Below, in pieces: positions 7,772 to 18,774 of a stretch of DNA of 64,000 nt (position 1 is its first letter; every line of letters starts with the position of its first letter). The notes beneath the pieces are model-generated. The model did not search any database and was not told the origin of the DNA. It saw only the letters and a program-made list of their open reading frames with translations. The DNA comes from Pseudofulvimonas gallinarii (GTDB lineage: Bacteria; Pseudomonadota; Gammaproteobacteria; Xanthomonadales; UBA2363). The position numbers and the translations under genes were made by a program. Where the stretch lies: contig NZ_SMAF01000011.1 of NCBI RefSeq assembly GCF_004343305.1, positions 1 through 64,000 on the forward strand. The letters run 5' to 3'.

Positions 7772-10309
7772 TCAGTATCCCGTGCGGCCACCTGCCGGCA
7801 GCGACAGCTCCAGTCGGAAATCGTCGGGAGGTTCGACCCCGTGCAGATGTTCGACGAAGTAGTCCCACATGCGCTGCACATAGTAGGCATCGGTGCGGAA
7901 GAAGTTGTGATCGCGACCGGGCAGGTACATCAGGTCATAGCGGCGGTTGGCGCGGGTCAAGGCGTCGACCAGCTGCAACGCCAGTGCCGGGAAGGCGTTC
8001 TCGTCGAGGTCGCCGTAGGCCAGCAGCAGCTTGCCGCGCAGGTTGCCGGCCAGAGGCATCAGGTCCAGGCGGTCATACGGGGCCGGGACGGCATCATCGG
8101 CAGTCCGGAGCACCTGTGCGTTTCCGTAGTCGGGCGGGCCAAAGAACACGCTGGTCGGATAGAAGCCCTGGAAATTGTAGGGGCCGGCGGAAGACACGGC
8201 GACCTTGTAGAACTCCGGATGGGCAAGGATCGCCCGTGCGGAGCTGTAACCGCCAAAGGAATGGCCATAGGTGCCGACGCGCTCCAGGTCCATGAACGGA
8301 TAGCGCTCCGCCAGTTGCCGCAGTCCGGCGATATGGTCGAGCAACTGCGGTTCGGCGAAGTTGCCGCCATAGCTGACGTCATTGAACGACTTCGACCGGC
8401 CCGGCGTGCCGCGCGCGTCGATGGTGACGACCACGAAGCCGAGCCGGGCGAGGCTGGCTCGCGAGACCGGATTCATTGCGGTCACCGCGCTGCTGAAGTC
8501 GGCAGGTGCATTGGTCACCTGCGGCCCGCCGTAGATCGCATCGATCACCGGATAGCGTCGCCCAGGCTGGCGGTCCGGCGGCAGATACACGGTTGCCCAG
8601 ATCGGCGTGTGTCCATCGGCGGCCAGCAGGCGCACGCGCTCGGGTGGCTGCCAGCCGGCTGCGAAAACGGCGCTTGCGTCCGCGCGTTCCAGCACCGCGA
8701 CCACGCGACCGCTGAGCGCATCGCGCAGCACGCTGACCGGCGGTTGCGCCACGGTCGAATGCGTATCGACCAGCCAGCGGCCGTCGGGCGACAGGGCAGA
8801 GCGCGACTGCGCCGTCGCGGTGTGTCCCGGTGCCAGCAGCGCGGTGGTGTGGACGGCTTCGGCATCACTCAGGCGGCGGGGCTCGCCCTCGTCGAGCGCG
8901 GCCCGGTGGAGTGCCGCGAGGTATGGATCGACATCGTCTTCGCTGCCACCCGAGGTGTAGTACACCGCGCGGCCCGCGACATCGACGTCGACCAGGTCGT
9001 AAACGCTGCGATCGCCGGAAGTCAACGCGCGCTTCAGCGCGCCCGTGCGCAGGTCGCGCAGCTCGAGCTGTCCCCAGTCGTTGCGCTGCGTGAACCAGAT
9101 GAACTCGTCACTGCCGGAGAGCACGCGAATCGCCGGCGGCTGGTAGCGGAAGCTGCCGAAGTGCGCCGAGCCTTCGCCGCGCTCCGAGTGGACGATGCGC
9201 ACCTTGCCCGATGCCAGCGACACCTCGTACAGCGCCTTGGCGCGATGGTCGATGCTGGCGGCCAGGCCGAAGAAGCGCTCTCCGTCGCCGCTCCAGTGGA
9301 TGACCGGATAATAGGGCTGCAAGTCTTCCGGAAGCCCGGCCGTCACCACGCCCGCTGTGGCGACATGGATCACGAACAGTTGCGGTCGTGGTTGTTCGCG
9401 ATCGCCGAGCAGCGCGATACGGGGCTGCCAGACCTTCGGTCGCAAGGTGCCTTCGCGCGGAACCGATTCGAGGAACGGGTAGGGTTCAACGGCGCGCTCG
9501 TCGTAACGGACGCCGACGATCATCGAGCCGTCGGTGGACCAGTACAGGCCGGCCGGTGGCTGTGCCGACGTGGCGCGCAGGTCGGCGATGCCCTGGTAGG
9601 AATTGCCCGGACGCGCACCGTAGGCGAAATGCGCCTCGCCATCGCGCGTCAGCGGACGGTCTTCGCCGCCTGGCGTATGCAGCCACAGGTTGTGCTCGCG
9701 GACAAACGCGCCGTGGCGGCGGTCAGGCGCCCACAACACGCCCGGCACGGGCGCCGGTCCCTGCCATTGGCAGGTGTTGTCGCCGGTTTCGCAGCGCAGC
9801 CGGCGACCGGCGAGTTCCAGCTCGACGAGGGTGTCGCCGCCGTCGGGTTCGATGCGTTGTACCGGCAGGATTGCCGGCAGTGAACCGGCGTCGGCACCCG
9901 CCTTGACGATGGCATCGCGAAGCCGGGCAGGATCGAAGGCCGTCCGCGATGAACCTGTCGCACTGTCGACGATGCGCCATTCGGGGCCATGGTCACCGTC
10001 GCGGCGGTACCAGAAGCTGTCGCCGTTTCCTATCCAGACCGGCAGCACGCGCTCATTGCGGATCTTGCCGGCAAGGTTGGCGTCGAGCACCGACTGCGCG
10101 GCGGCATAGTCCATCGGCGGCGTGACGCGGGCGGTGGTGTCCGCAAGCGCCTCGTGCCCGTCCGCTGCCAGCATCGCCGTGGCGAGGAGGACAGCCCTGG
10201 ATGCATGGCCGATGCGGGTCCACGCCTTGGGGCCGGAAAACCCGGCCGGTCTGAGCGGCACCGGGCCGGACGGGGCGAAGGCGGAAGGGCAGGCGTCGGC
10301 TCGGCTCAT
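7772..10309 (-). CDS. S9-family dipeptidyl peptidase (DPP IV-like)
   Basis: This 845-residue serine peptidase has an N-terminal leader ([15 protein letters not shown]-like hydrophobic stretch about 35 residues in, suggesting export) and a beta-propeller domain over roughly residues 100-560. The C-terminal alpha/beta hydrolase carries nucleophile Ser684 in GHSFGG, Asp769 in YGDLDENAF and His801 in GRDHNFF. Family S9B enzymes remove N-terminal dipeptides, often X-Pro, and are common in periplasm or secretions of Xanthomonadales. The true start could be further in, since the first 30 residues are not signal-like. It is transcribed away from typA and has no obvious operon partner. Confidence 0.88.
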   Translation of the reverse strand: MSRADACPSAFAPSGPVPLRPAGFSGPKAWTRIGHASRAVLLATAMLAADGHEALADTTARVTPPMDYAAAQSVLDANLAGKIRNERVLPVWIGNGDSFWYRRDGDHGPEWRIVDSATGSSRTAFDPARLRDAIVKAGADAGSLPAILPVQRIEPDGGDTLVELELAGRRLRCETGDNTCQWQGPAPVPGVLWAPDRRHGAFVREHNLWLHTPGGEDRPLTRDGEAHFAYGARPGNSYQGIADLRATSAQPPAGLYWSTDGSMIVGVRYDERAVEPYPFLESVPREGTLRPKVWQPRIALLGDREQPRPQLFVIHVATAGVVTAGLPEDLQPYYPVIHWSGDGERFFGLAASIDHRAKALYEVSLASGKVRIVHSERGEGSAHFGSFRYQPPAIRVLSGSDEFIWFTQRNDWGQLELRDLRTGALKRALTSGDRSVYDLVDVDVAGRAVYYTSGGSEDDVDPYLAALHRAALDEGEPRRLSDAEAVHTTALLAPGHTATAQSRSALSPDGRWLVDTHSTVAQPPVSVLRDALSGRVVAVLERADASAVFAAGWQPPERVRLLAADGHTPIWATVYLPPDRQPGRRYPVIDAIYGGPQVTNAPADFSSAVTAMNPVSRASLARLGFVVVTIDARGTPGRSKSFNDVSYGGNFAEPQLLDHIAGLRQLAERYPFMDLERVGTYGHSFGGYSSARAILAHPEFYKVAVSSAGPYNFQGFYPTSVFFGPPDYGNAQVLRTADDAVPAPYDRLDLMPLAGNLRGKLLLAYGDLDENAFPALALQLVDALTRANRRYDLMYLPGRDHNFFRTDAYYVQRMWDYFVEHLHGVEPPDDFRLELSLPAGGRTGY

Positions 10310-10524
10310 CGATCTCGGACAGCGGCTGGAGTTGCCCGATTATTGACGACGGAGCCCGCCGGCGTCAGGTCGCTGCGGCGAACGCACGGTTTGACGTGGT
10401 CGATGCCGGCCTGTGGGCCATCGCGCCCTTGATGCGCGAAGCGCGCGGCGAAATGCGGGCGAGGGTGGCCGCGAAGGCCGGAACCGGCATGGGCCAAAGG
10501 GATTGCCGGCATCGGCCGGCGCCG

Positions 10525-10552
10525 ACCTGCCGTCCGGCAAAGGACGGCAGGT
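10525..10552 (-). terminator. Possible terminator hairpin after typA
   Basis: A perfect 11-bp inverted repeat (ACCTGCCGTCC / GGACGGCAGGT) with a 6-nt loop lies 15 bases past the typA stop. No T-run follows on the minus strand, so it may be a processing or stability hairpin rather than an intrinsic terminator. Confidence 0.45.
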
Positions 10553-10566
10553 GGTTTGCGGAGCGG

Positions 10567-12402
10567 TCAGGCCGCCTGGCGGCTGGCGCGCTTGCGATCG
10601 TTCTCGGTGAGCTGCTTCTTGCGCAGGCGGATCGACTTCGGCGTCACTTCGACCAGCTCGTCGTCGTCGATGAATTCCAGCGCCTGCTCCAGGCTCATGC
10701 GGACCGGCGGCGTCAGGTTCAACGCATCGTCCTTGCCGGCGGCACGGAAGTTGGTGAGCTGCTTGCTGCGCAGGGCATTGACGGTGAGGTCGTTGTCCTT
10801 GGCGTGGATGCCGACGATCTGGCCTTCATAGACCTCTTCGCCGGCGTCGATGAGCAGGCGGCCACGTTCCTGCATGGCGAACTGCGCATAGGCCGGCGAG
10901 GTGCCGGTGCCGTTGGAGATCATCACGCCGTTGATGCGCTGGCCGATCGCTCCGTCCACCTTCTGGCCGTAATGGTCGAAGACATGGAACAGCAGGCCGG
11001 TGCCGGCGGTCAGCGTGCGGAATTCGGTCTGGAAGCCGATCAGGCCACGCGCCGGGATGAGGTATTCCAGGCGCACGCGGCCGTTGCCGTCGGGCACCAT
11101 GTTGCGCAGCTGGCCCTTGCGCAGGCCCAGGCGCTCCATCACCGCACCCTGGAAGTTTTCTTCGAGGTCGACCACGAGCTGTTCGTACGGCTCCTTGGTG
11201 ACGCCATCCTCGACATGCAGGATGACTTCCGGACGCGACACCGCCAGTTCGAAGCCTTCGCGGCGCATGTTCTCGATCAGGATCGACAGGTGCAGTTCGC
11301 CACGGCCGGAAACCTTGAAAGTATCCGGATCCTCGGTGTCCTCGACGCGAAGGGCGACGTTGTGCATCAGCTCGCGGGTGAGGCGGTCGCGGATCTGGCG
11401 GCTGGTCAGGAACTTGCCTTCGCGGCCGGCGAACGGCGAGTTGTTGACCTTGAAGAACATGGAAATGGTCGGCTCGTCGACCGTCATCGCCGGCAGCGCT
11501 TCCGGCGCGTCCGGATGACACAGGGTGTCGGAAATGCCCAGCGTTTCCAGGCCGTTGATGGCGATGATGTCGCCGGCCTGCGCTTCTTCCACTTCGGTGC
11601 GCTCGAGGCCCATGAAGCCGAGCACCTGCAACAGGCGGCCCTGACGGCGCTTGCCTTCGCGGTCGATGACGATGACCGGCGAGTTCGGACGGATGCGGCC
11701 GCGCTGCACGCGACCGATGCCGATGACGCCGACATAGCTGTTGTAGTCGAGCTGGCTGATGCGCATCTGGAACGGACCGTCCGGATCGACGCTCGGCGAC
11801 GCGACATGCTTCACGATCGCCTCGAACAGCGGCGTCATGTCGCCTTCGCGGATGTCGGGGTTGTCGCCGGCATAACCGTTCAGGCCGGAGGCGTAGACGA
11901 CCGGGAAGTCCAGCTGCTCGTTGGTGGCGCCGAGCTTGTCGAACAGGTCGAACGTGGCGTCCAGCACCCAGTCGGGGCGCGCGCCGGGACGGTCGATCTT
12001 GTTGATGACGACGATCGGCTTGAAGCCCATCTGGAACGCCTTCTGGGTCACGAAGCGCGTCTGCGGCATCGGGCCGTCGAAGGCGTCGACGAGGATCAGC
12101 ACCGAATCCACCATGCTCAGCACGCGCTCGACTTCACCGCCGAAGTCGGCGTGGCCCGGCGTGTCGACGATATTGATCCGGTACTTCTCGCCTTCCGGCG
12201 ACGTCCAGCGGATCGCGGTGTTCTTGGCGAGGATCGTGATGCCACGCTCGCGTTCGATATCGCCGCTGTCCATCACGCGGTCCGGTACGGCCGCGCGTTC
12301 GGACAAGGTGCCCGACTGCTTCAGCAACTGGTCGACAAGGGTGGTCTTGCCATGGTCGACGTGGGCGACGATGGCGATGTTGCGAAGGTTCTGGATGCTC
12401 AT
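10567..12402 (-). CDS. typA: Ribosome-associated GTPase TypA/BipA
   Basis: This 611-residue translational GTPase belongs to the EF-G-like family. It binds the ribosome and supports 50S assembly and stress or low-temperature growth. The P-loop is [15 protein letters not shown] at the N-terminus, switch II is [14 protein letters not shown], and the guanine-specificity motif is [12 protein letters not shown]. Beta-barrel and EF-G III/V-like domains follow, and the BipA-specific C-terminus contains [14 protein letters not shown]. The ATG at 12402 ([18 protein letters not shown]) matches known TypA N-termini. The frame is open 28 codons further upstream, but those codons are not conserved in the family. 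Confidence 0.97.
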   Translation of the reverse strand: MSIQNLRNIAIVAHVDHGKTTLVDQLLKQSGTLSERAAVPDRVMDSGDIERERGITILAKNTAIRWTSPEGEKYRINIVDTPGHADFGGEVERVLSMVDSVLILVDAFDGPMPQTRFVTQKAFQMGFKPIVVINKIDRPGARPDWVLDATFDLFDKLGATNEQLDFPVVYASGLNGYAGDNPDIREGDMTPLFEAIVKHVASPSVDPDGPFQMRISQLDYNSYVGVIGIGRVQRGRIRPNSPVIVIDREGKRRQGRLLQVLGFMGLERTEVEEAQAGDIIAINGLETLGISDTLCHPDAPEALPAMTVDEPTISMFFKVNNSPFAGREGKFLTSRQIRDRLTRELMHNVALRVEDTEDPDTFKVSGRGELHLSILIENMRREGFELAVSRPEVILHVEDGVTKEPYEQLVVDLEENFQGAVMERLGLRKGQLRNMVPDGNGRVRLEYLIPARGLIGFQTEFRTLTAGTGLLFHVFDHYGQKVDGAIGQRINGVMISNGTGTSPAYAQFAMQERGRLLIDAGEEVYEGQIVGIHAKDNDLTVNALRSKQLTNFRAAGKDDALNLTPPVRMSLEQALEFIDDDELVEVTPKSIRLRKKQLTENDRKRASRQAA

Positions 12403-12564
12403 TTGGGCGCGACCGGACGGTCGTCTGAAGGCGGGACAGCTAGGCAGTATAACGGGTTCCGGACCATTGCTGCGGCACAGCATCAAGGGAAAGCCCCGCC
12501 GTTCAGGCGCGCCGGCGCCCGCCGGGCCGGCGTTCGACGCCGGCGCCGGAAGGACGCGACGCCG

Positions 12565-14793
12565 TCAGCGCGCGGACTGGCACTCCGCTGGCAGGAGACG
12601 GGACGGCACGGTGGTGGCGACAGCCGGCTCGACCGTCTCGCCCAACGGGGTCGCGCCTTGCGGTGGCAGGGCCAGGCCACACACATAGCCGGGCTTGCCA
12701 TCGGCCATGCGATACGGAACCAACGCCACCTGCACGTCACGCAGCCCGGCCGGGGCGGCCTCGTCGAAGCGGATGAAGATCATGCCGTTCGGCTCGACCT
12801 GCACCTTCGAGTCGCCAATTTGGCCAGCAAGATGGAGCTGGCCCGCCAGCGCCTGTTCCCCGGGCCACCGGCCGTCATCGGCATGGTGCCGGATGATCGC
12901 CTGCTGCAGCAGGCGCGTGGCCGCGACGGCCTGGACCAGTCGGGAGCGCATGACATAGTCCTGGTACGACGGTATGGCGATGGCCGCCAGGATGGAGACG
13001 ACAACGATGCTGCCGTAGGCGCCGGGACCGGACATCAGGCCATCCAGGGGCGTGTGCTGGTAGTTCAGGTCGATGCCTGCGCGGTTGGGGCCGGCGACCA
13101 GCTGCATGCCGGCGCCGGTGCGGGCGGGCAGCCCCAGTTGCCGGGCGGTGGGCAGCGCGAACAGGTCGACGGGACTGTTCGTGACGTCGCCCAGCAGCGC
13201 CAGGAGACCCAGGTAGTGCCGGTACACGGCGCGCGGCGCGCCTTCGACGCGCGTCGAAGCCGATGCCAGCGCCTGGCTGCGGTCATCGCCGTGGCGTTCG
13301 CGCAGCCAGGCGTCGATGGGCTGGCTGGCCTTCAATGCGATGCGGTCGATCAGCGGCTGCGGCACCGGGCTGTGGACCAGCCAGTCGCCGTCCTCGATCC
13401 AGTACAGGTGCATGGGCTGTCGACGCCACCAGGCCAGCAACGCCGCGCCGGGTGTGTCGCCGGATGGCGCCGACGCGGCTGCCGGCGCGCGCAGGAGGAG
13501 GTGATGGATGTCGACACCCTCCACGGTTCGAACGGTGTATTCGGAGCCCAGTGCGGTGAGCCGGTCGATGTTGGCCTTCAGCGCATCGCGGTTGCGCAGG
13601 CGCACGGCGCTGAAGCCACCGGCGTCGTCGTCGAACAGCAGCACCTCGCTGCCGTAGGGCGCCAGCCATTCGCGCAGGGACAGGCCGGTTTCCTGGCGGG
13701 TTTCATTCTCGATCGCCTCCCAGCGCTGCAGGGCCGGCGCGCCGAAATCCTCGCCGACCGCAACGAGGATGCGCTCGATGTCGGCGGCATCCGGAATCGC
13801 CAGCGTGACGACGCTGGTCGGTTCACCCGCGCTTGCCAGCTCGAACCGGCGCGGCGCTGCCGGCAGGTAGCGCATCCAGGCCGGGTCATCCAGTTGAACG
13901 CGCAGGCCCAGCCGGCCATGCCCACCGACGCCACCCCAGCCGAAGGCGAAGGCGCCCGTTCGTTCGACCAGGTGCCCCAGCCACCGGTTGTCTGGCGCCA
14001 GGCTGGCGAGAAGATAGGGCTTCACCGATGGCGCGTCGATCCACAGCAGCAGTCCCTGGCCACCGGCATCGATTTCCTGCTCCAGCGCGTGCATTGCGTG
14101 CGGGCGCGGACCTTCATCGCGAGCCTCGTCGAGCAGCGTCTGCAGCCGCGTCCGCGAGGCGCCCATGCCGGCGAGCAGATCAAGACGGCCCGACGCCCCG
14201 TCGAAATGCGCCGCAGCCGTCGCGCCGTTCGTCGCGGTCGCCACGGCGAAGCCGTCGGCACCGAAGCGCAGCGAGGGAAACCCGGCGTTCTCCAGCACGC
14301 TGTCCAGCAGCGCCGATACCGCGGCGGGGTCCTTGCCTTCAAATGCCGTGCTGACCAGGGCCAGCGCCGCTGCGGAAGCGACCTTGCCGGACGCGACGAA
14401 TGCGATCTCGACCGGCGCCTGCACGCTGCTCAGCACCTTCAGTACACGGTCGGTGGTGTCGCTGCCGAGGAAGCTGGCGGTGACGGCGTTGCCGGCCACG
14501 GCCTGGCGCAGCTGGCCGATGACCTTGTCGTGCGCCGGATTGGCGTACATCGCGTCGGCGCCGCGCTGGTTCGGCGCCGACAGCAGGCCCCACAGGCTGG
14601 GCAGTCGCAGGTAGGCGATCGTGTCGCCGGGAAGGTGCTGCCGCAGCCAGGGTGGCGATGCGAAACTGACGGCCTGCGTGCCCGCCGTCGCAACGGTTGG
14701 CCCCTCCGGTTGACCGGCACGCTGGCCACATCCGGCCACGAACGACAATGCGCTCGCGGCAGCGAGCAGAAGGAACCTGGAGAGGGTCGGCAT
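12565..14793 (-). CDS. Lipoprotein with C-terminal type IV pilin-like domain
   Basis: This 742-residue protein starts with a lipoprotein signal ([21 protein letters not shown] then Cys near residue 22). A long middle part, about residues 40-590, has no recognised family; it looks like a DUF3352-type alpha/beta surface domain, weakly. From residue 594 it reads as a type IV pilin: hydrophobic helix [20 protein letters not shown], variable central part, then Cys705 (YVCGLAL) and Cys738 in LPAEC, matching the pilin D-loop disulfide and the usual LPxxC ending. No prepilin peptidase cleavage site precedes the helix, so it is unlikely to be a processed pilin subunit. It may anchor, mimic or interact with type IV pili. 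ATG at 14793 gives the lipobox at the right distance. Confidence 0.8.
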   Translation of the reverse strand: MPTLSRFLLLAAASALSFVAGCGQRAGQPEGPTVATAGTQAVSFASPPWLRQHLPGDTIAYLRLPSLWGLLSAPNQRGADAMYANPAHDKVIGQLRQAVAGNAVTASFLGSDTTDRVLKVLSSVQAPVEIAFVASGKVASAAALALVSTAFEGKDPAAVSALLDSVLENAGFPSLRFGADGFAVATATNGATAAAHFDGASGRLDLLAGMGASRTRLQTLLDEARDEGPRPHAMHALEQEIDAGGQGLLLWIDAPSVKPYLLASLAPDNRWLGHLVERTGAFAFGWGGVGGHGRLGLRVQLDDPAWMRYLPAAPRRFELASAGEPTSVVTLAIPDAADIERILVAVGEDFGAPALQRWEAIENETRQETGLSLREWLAPYGSEVLLFDDDAGGFSAVRLRNRDALKANIDRLTALGSEYTVRTVEGVDIHHLLLRAPAAASAPSGDTPGAALLAWWRRQPMHLYWIEDGDWLVHSPVPQPLIDRIALKASQPIDAWLRERHGDDRSQALASASTRVEGAPRAVYRHYLGLLALLGDVTNSPVDLFALPTARQLGLPARTGAGMQLVAGPNRAGIDLNYQHTPLDGLMSGPGAYGSIVVVSILAAIAIPSYQDYVMRSRLVQAVAATRLLQQAIIRHHADDGRWPGEQALAGQLHLAGQIGDSKVQVEPNGMIFIRFDEAAPAGLRDVQVALVPYRMADGKPGYVCGLALPPQGATPLGETVEPAVATTVPSRLLPAECQSAR

Positions 14794-14895
14794 GGCGCTG
14801 CTTCCTGTGCTGGGGTTCGGGTGCGCAGGCCGCCGGCAGATGCGCTCTGTCATACTGTGCGACCGGAAACCTGTCCACATTCTAGCGGAGTGCCC

Positions 14896-15408
14896 ATGTC
14901 CGACCTGATCGCCACTTTCAACACCAGCCGCGGCCCGATCCGCGTCCGCCTGTTCGCCGACAAGACGCCGGTGACCGTCGCCAGCTTCGTCAACCTTGTG
15001 AAGCGCGGCTACTACAACGGCCTGAACTTCCACCGCGTGATCGCCGACTTCATGATCCAGGGCGGCTGCCCCAACGGCACCGGCACCGGCGGCCCGGGTT
15101 ACGAGTTCGAGGACGAGGTCAATACCGGCCTGCGCCACGACAAGCCGGGCGTGCTGTCGATGGCGAACCGCGGTCCGCGCACGAACGGCTCGCAGTTCTT
15201 CATCACCCACGTCGCCACGCCGTGGCTGGACGGCAAACACACCGTCTTCGGCGAGGTGCTGGGTGCCGAGGACCAGGCGGTGGTGGATGCCGTCCGCCAG
15301 GGCGACGGCCTGGAATCGATCACGCTGGAAGGCGATGCCGACGCCGTCCTGGCCGCCCAGGCCGACCGCGTGGCGACCTGGAACGCCGCCCTCGACCGCG
15401 CCCGCTGA
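14896..15408 (+). CDS. ppiB: Peptidyl-prolyl cis-trans isomerase, cyclophilin type
   Basis: This 170-residue cyclophilin catalyses proline isomerisation during folding. It has no signal peptide and so is the cytoplasmic PpiB form. Family motifs: [39 protein letters not shown] and [11 protein letters not shown], including the catalytic Arg of FHRVI and the substrate-pocket residues of NGSQFFIT. It is divergent from the pilin-like lipoprotein gene, with only about 100 bp between the starts. An open frame extends far upstream but is an antisense shadow of typA and the lipoprotein gene. The ATG at 14896 matches the family N-terminus. Confidence 0.95.
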   Translation: MSDLIATFNTSRGPIRVRLFADKTPVTVASFVNLVKRGYYNGLNFHRVIADFMIQGGCPNGTGTGGPGYEFEDEVNTGLRHDKPGVLSMANRGPRTNGSQFFITHVATPWLDGKHTVFGEVLGAEDQAVVDAVRQGDGLESITLEGDADAVLAAQADRVATWNAALDRAR

Positions 15409-15573
15409 TACCGGCGCCGCTTCGCCCGGCCGCCACGGCCGGGCCGGAGTGACGGGTTTCCTGGCGGCGGTGTTCCGCCCCGGAAACCCGGCCGTTCATC
15501 GCGCAGCAGTCGGCCATGTTGCGCTGCGTGATACCATGCTGCCCCTCCGCACCACCCTTGCCTGAGGTCCAGC

Positions 15574-16773
15574 ATGCTGAAGCTCGCTGCGCGCGTGGGT
15601 CGCGCCAAGCCCAGTGCCATCATGGTCGTCGCCGAGAAGGCGAAGGCGCTGAAGGCCGCCGGCCGCGATGTGATCAATTTCTCCATCGGCGTGCCGAATT
15701 TCCTGCCGGGTCCCCACGTTTACGACGCGGTGCGCAATGCGCTGGACAGCGACAGCGGCCAGTACGGCTCCAACCGTGGCCGTGACGACCTGCTCGACGC
15801 CTTCCTCGCGCACATGGCCGCGATCGGCATGGATGGCTACACGCGCGCCAACTGCGCCGTGGCCGTCGGCGCCAAGCACATCCTCTACAACCTGTTCGAG
15901 GCGATGCTTGACGAGGGCGACACCATCGCCTTCGCGACGCCGTACTGGACCAGCTACCTGGACATCGCCGAGATCGTCGGCGCGAAGACGCTGCTGCTGC
16001 CGTGTCCGCCGGAACAGGACTACAAGCTGACCCCCGAACAGCTGGACGCTGCGCTGGCGCAGAAGCCGCGCGTGTTCCTGTTCAACAACCCGTCCAACCC
16101 GACGGGCATGGTCTATGGCCGTGACGAGATCGCCGCGCTGGCGAAGGTGCTGGTGAAGCACCCGGAGACCTGGGTCATCACCGACGACATCTACAACCGC
16201 ATGGTGTTCGACGGCCTGGGCTACCACAATTTTGTCAACGCCGAACCGTCGCTGCGCGACCGCGTCGTGTTCGTCGATTCGCTGTCCAAGACTTACGGCA
16301 TGCCCGGCTGGCGCGTCGGCCTGATGGCCGGTCCGGAAGTCGTCGCGAAGGCCGTGGTGACGCTGAACTCGAACCACATCACCAACATCCCCGAAGTGGT
16401 CACCGCCGCCGCCGTGGCCGCACTGTCGGGCCCGCAGGATGTGCCGACGGCCAAGTGCTCGGAATTCCAGGGCAAGCGCGACCAGGTCATCGAGGCGCTG
16501 CAGGCGATCCCCGGCATCGTCTGCCCGCGTCCCCAGGGCGCGTTCTACGTGTTCCCGGACATCTCCGTCGCCTTCGGCAAGCGCCACGGCGAAACGCTGA
16601 TCGGCAACGACGTCGATTTCTGCGCCGCGCTGCTGGAGGCCAAGGCCGTCGCCTGCGTGCCGGGCAGCGCCTTCGGCGAGCCGCGCGCGCTGCGCATCAG
16701 TTACACCTGCCCGACCGCGCAGCTGGCCGAAGGCCTCAAGCGCATCCAGGCATTTTTCGCCGAGCTGGCCTGA
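15574..16773 (+). CDS. Class I/II pyridoxal-phosphate aminotransferase (aspartate-type)
   Basis: This 399-residue enzyme transfers amino groups between amino and keto acids using PLP. It belongs to the aspartate aminotransferase Ib-like group (MLKLAARVGRAKPSAIMVVA at the start). PLP-binding features are SVxxGAKHIL-like VAVGAKHILYNLF, NNPSNPTGMVY (contacts cofactor and substrate), DDIYNRMVF, and the Schiff-base Lys239 in DSLSKTYGMPGWRVG. It lies 119 bp before mdh on the same strand, so aspartate, oxaloacetate and malate interconversion sit side by side. Exact substrate (Asp versus prephenate or another keto acid) cannot be read from the sequence. Confidence 0.9.
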   Translation: MLKLAARVGRAKPSAIMVVAEKAKALKAAGRDVINFSIGVPNFLPGPHVYDAVRNALDSDSGQYGSNRGRDDLLDAFLAHMAAIGMDGYTRANCAVAVGAKHILYNLFEAMLDEGDTIAFATPYWTSYLDIAEIVGAKTLLLPCPPEQDYKLTPEQLDAALAQKPRVFLFNNPSNPTGMVYGRDEIAALAKVLVKHPETWVITDDIYNRMVFDGLGYHNFVNAEPSLRDRVVFVDSLSKTYGMPGWRVGLMAGPEVVAKAVVTLNSNHITNIPEVVTAAAVAALSGPQDVPTAKCSEFQGKRDQVIEALQAIPGIVCPRPQGAFYVFPDISVAFGKRHGETLIGNDVDFCAALLEAKAVACVPGSAFGEPRALRISYTCPTAQLAEGLKRIQAFFAELA

Positions 16774-16892
16774 TCCCGCCGGCGCCACCGCAGCGCTGCC
16801 GCGGCACCGTCGACAGCCGTTGACGATGACCGCGGTCCGGTGCGGTTTCCCCGTCCGCAACCACTGCTACCCGCCCATCCCAAGAGACCGCC

Positions 16893-17879
16893 ATGAAGAC
16901 TCCAGTTCGCGTTGCCGTCACCGGCGCCGCCGGCCAGATCGGTTATTCCCTGCTGTTCCGCATCGCTTCCGGTGAAATGCTGGGCAAGGACCAGCCGGTC
17001 ATCCTGCAGCTGCTGGAGCTGCCGATGGAGAAGGCCCAGGCTGCGCTGCGTGGCGTGATGATGGAACTGGAGGACTGCGCGTTCCCGCTGCTGGCGGGCA
17101 TGGTCGGTACCGATGATGCGGACGTCGCCTTCAAGGACGCCGACATCGCCCTGCTGGTCGGCGCGCGTCCGCGCGGGCCGGGCATGGAACGCAGCGACCT
17201 GCTGATGGAAAACGCCAAGATCTTCACCGCCCAGGGCGCGGCGCTGAACCGCGTCGCCTCGCGCGACGTGAAGGTGCTGGTGGTCGGCAATCCGGCCAAC
17301 ACCAACGCCTACATCGCCATGAAGTCGGCGCCGGACCTGCCGGCGAAGAACTTCACCGCCATGCTGCGCCTGGACCACAACCGCGCGCTGAGCCAGCTGG
17401 CGAACAAGGCCAATGTGGCCGTCGGCGACATCGAGAACCTGGTGGTCTGGGGCAACCACAGCCCGACCATGTACCCGGATTACCGCTTCGCCACCGTCAA
17501 GGGCGAGTCGCTGAAGGACCGCATCAACGACGCGGCCTGGAACAAGGACGAGTTCATCCCCAAGGTCGGCAAGCGCGGCGCCGCGATCATCGAGGCGCGC
17601 GGCCTGTCCTCGGCCGCTTCGGCTGCCAATGCCGCCATCGACCACATCCGCGACTGGGTGCTGGGCAGCAACGGCAAGTGGGTGACCATGGGCATTCCGT
17701 CGGACGGCAGCTACGGCATTCCGGAAGGCGTGATGTTCGGCTTCCCGGTCACCACCGCCAATGGCGAATACACCATGGTCCGTGACCTGCCGATCGATGC
17801 CTTCAGCCGCTCGGCCATCGACGTCACCCTGGCCGAACTCGAAGAGGAACGCGCCGCCGTCGCCCACCTGCTGGGCTGA
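16893..17879 (+). CDS. mdh: Malate dehydrogenase (NAD)
   Basis: This 328-residue TCA-cycle enzyme interconverts malate and oxaloacetate. The dinucleotide-binding start is [19 protein letters not shown]. Substrate-binding features include [24 protein letters not shown] and [11 protein letters not shown], and the catalytic His189 is in [10 protein letters not shown]. Length and sequence fit the cytosolic-type MDH common in Xanthomonadales and Burkholderiales. It ends at a clear intrinsic terminator at 18035-18067. Confidence 0.96.
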   Translation: MKTPVRVAVTGAAGQIGYSLLFRIASGEMLGKDQPVILQLLELPMEKAQAALRGVMMELEDCAFPLLAGMVGTDDADVAFKDADIALLVGARPRGPGMERSDLLMENAKIFTAQGAALNRVASRDVKVLVVGNPANTNAYIAMKSAPDLPAKNFTAMLRLDHNRALSQLANKANVAVGDIENLVVWGNHSPTMYPDYRFATVKGESLKDRINDAAWNKDEFIPKVGKRGAAIIEARGLSSAASAANAAIDHIRDWVLGSNGKWVTMGIPSDGSYGIPEGVMFGFPVTTANGEYTMVRDLPIDAFSRSAIDVTLAELEEERAAVAHLLG

Positions 17880-18034
17880 TCGCGCCTCCCGTGCCGCGGC
17901 GGACCTGCGGCTTGCGCCGCGTGCGCCGCCTTGCGGTCATCTGCACACGCAGCCGGGTGCGCCCGGCTGCTGCGGAGGAGGCGGACGGAAGCGGAAACGG
18001 ACCGTGTCCGCCTGCATCAGGCCACCTGCTCCAA

Positions 18035-18067
18035 CGAACGCCGGCATCTTGCCGGCGTTCGTGTTTT
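18035..18067 (+). terminator. Intrinsic terminator after mdh
   Basis: Perfect 11-bp stem (CGAACGCCGGC / GCCGGCGTTCG) with 5-nt loop ATCTT, followed by TGTTTT. It lies about 155 bases past the mdh stop and just before the convergent small membrane protein gene. Confidence 0.85.
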
Positions 18068-18162
18068 CAGCGCCGGAGCGTGGCGTGATCCGCAGGGCCA
18101 GGCCGCCGATGCCGCCGGGCCCCAGGACACGCCGATCGGCAGGCACGGAACGTGATCGTTGC

Positions 18163-18492
18163 CTACTTCATTCTGCGTTCGAGCAGGTAGTAGCCGAGGT
18201 TGCCCAGGCCGGTCGCGCCCAGCAGCAGGGCAATCGCACCCGGCGACACGCGGTCGGCGGTCACCAGCCACTCCACCAGTCCGAAACCGGCCGCCAGCGC
18301 CACCAGCACACAACCCCAGTGCAGCGAGGTCAGGCGTCGACGGGTGGCTTCGCCTTCCAGCAGCGAACGCACCAGTTCCTCCGAACCGCGCGACTCGATG
18401 ATGCGGCGACGCGTATAGGCCTCGACCACGGTCTTGATGGACCAGGCGACGCAGACGAACAAGGTGATGGGAATGAGGATCTCGAAATGCAT
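18163..18492 (-). CDS. Small inner-membrane protein (DUF6249-like)
   Basis: This 109-residue protein has an N-terminal membrane helix (MHFEILIPITLFVCVAWSIK), a charged segment (YTRRRIIESRGSEELVRSLLEGEATRRR), then two further hydrophobic helices separated by a short polar turn. The pattern and sequence style fit the DUF6249 group of small membrane proteins of unknown function; that name is from memory of the family and is not certain. It is transcribed away from the ECF sigma gene with 282 bp between starts, so the two could share control. ATG at 18492 is chosen because the upstream residues are not membrane-like. Confidence 0.75.
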   Translation of the reverse strand: MHFEILIPITLFVCVAWSIKTVVEAYTRRRIIESRGSEELVRSLLEGEATRRRLTSLHWGCVLVALAAGFGLVEWLVTADRVSPGAIALLLGATGLGNLGYYLLERRMK

Positions 18493-18774
18493 GGCGTGGG
18501 GCTCCGTGGCCGAGGATGAAAGGTTCGCGGAAGGAGAGACGTCGGGCGGACGTCCGGTTGCACCAGAGGCCAAGGGTGCTCGGTATCAGGGGCCGCGGCT
18601 CCCGGTGGTGCGAACTCCGTGACGCCAGGACGGTGCGACCCGTGGCACGGCGCCGCCATGGCAGGGCAGGGCACCCGGCGCGGCAACGCCAGAAGCGGCC
18701 GGGCCCGGCGGTCCTCGGTATTCCTTTCGACCGGATTTGCAACCGGTCGGCCGTCGGGCGTATCCCTATGCCGG

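Noticed and set aside
6776-9883. A 1035-codon plus-strand frame over the GNAT and S9 peptidase genes
   Set aside because: The translation is low-complexity R/A/G-rich with no motif, while the minus strand carries clear enzymes.
10396-15408. A single plus-strand open frame of about 1670 codons
   Set aside because: It runs antisense through typA and the pilin-like lipoprotein gene; only the last 170 codons (ppiB from 14896) show family sequence. It is an artefact of GC-rich codon usage.
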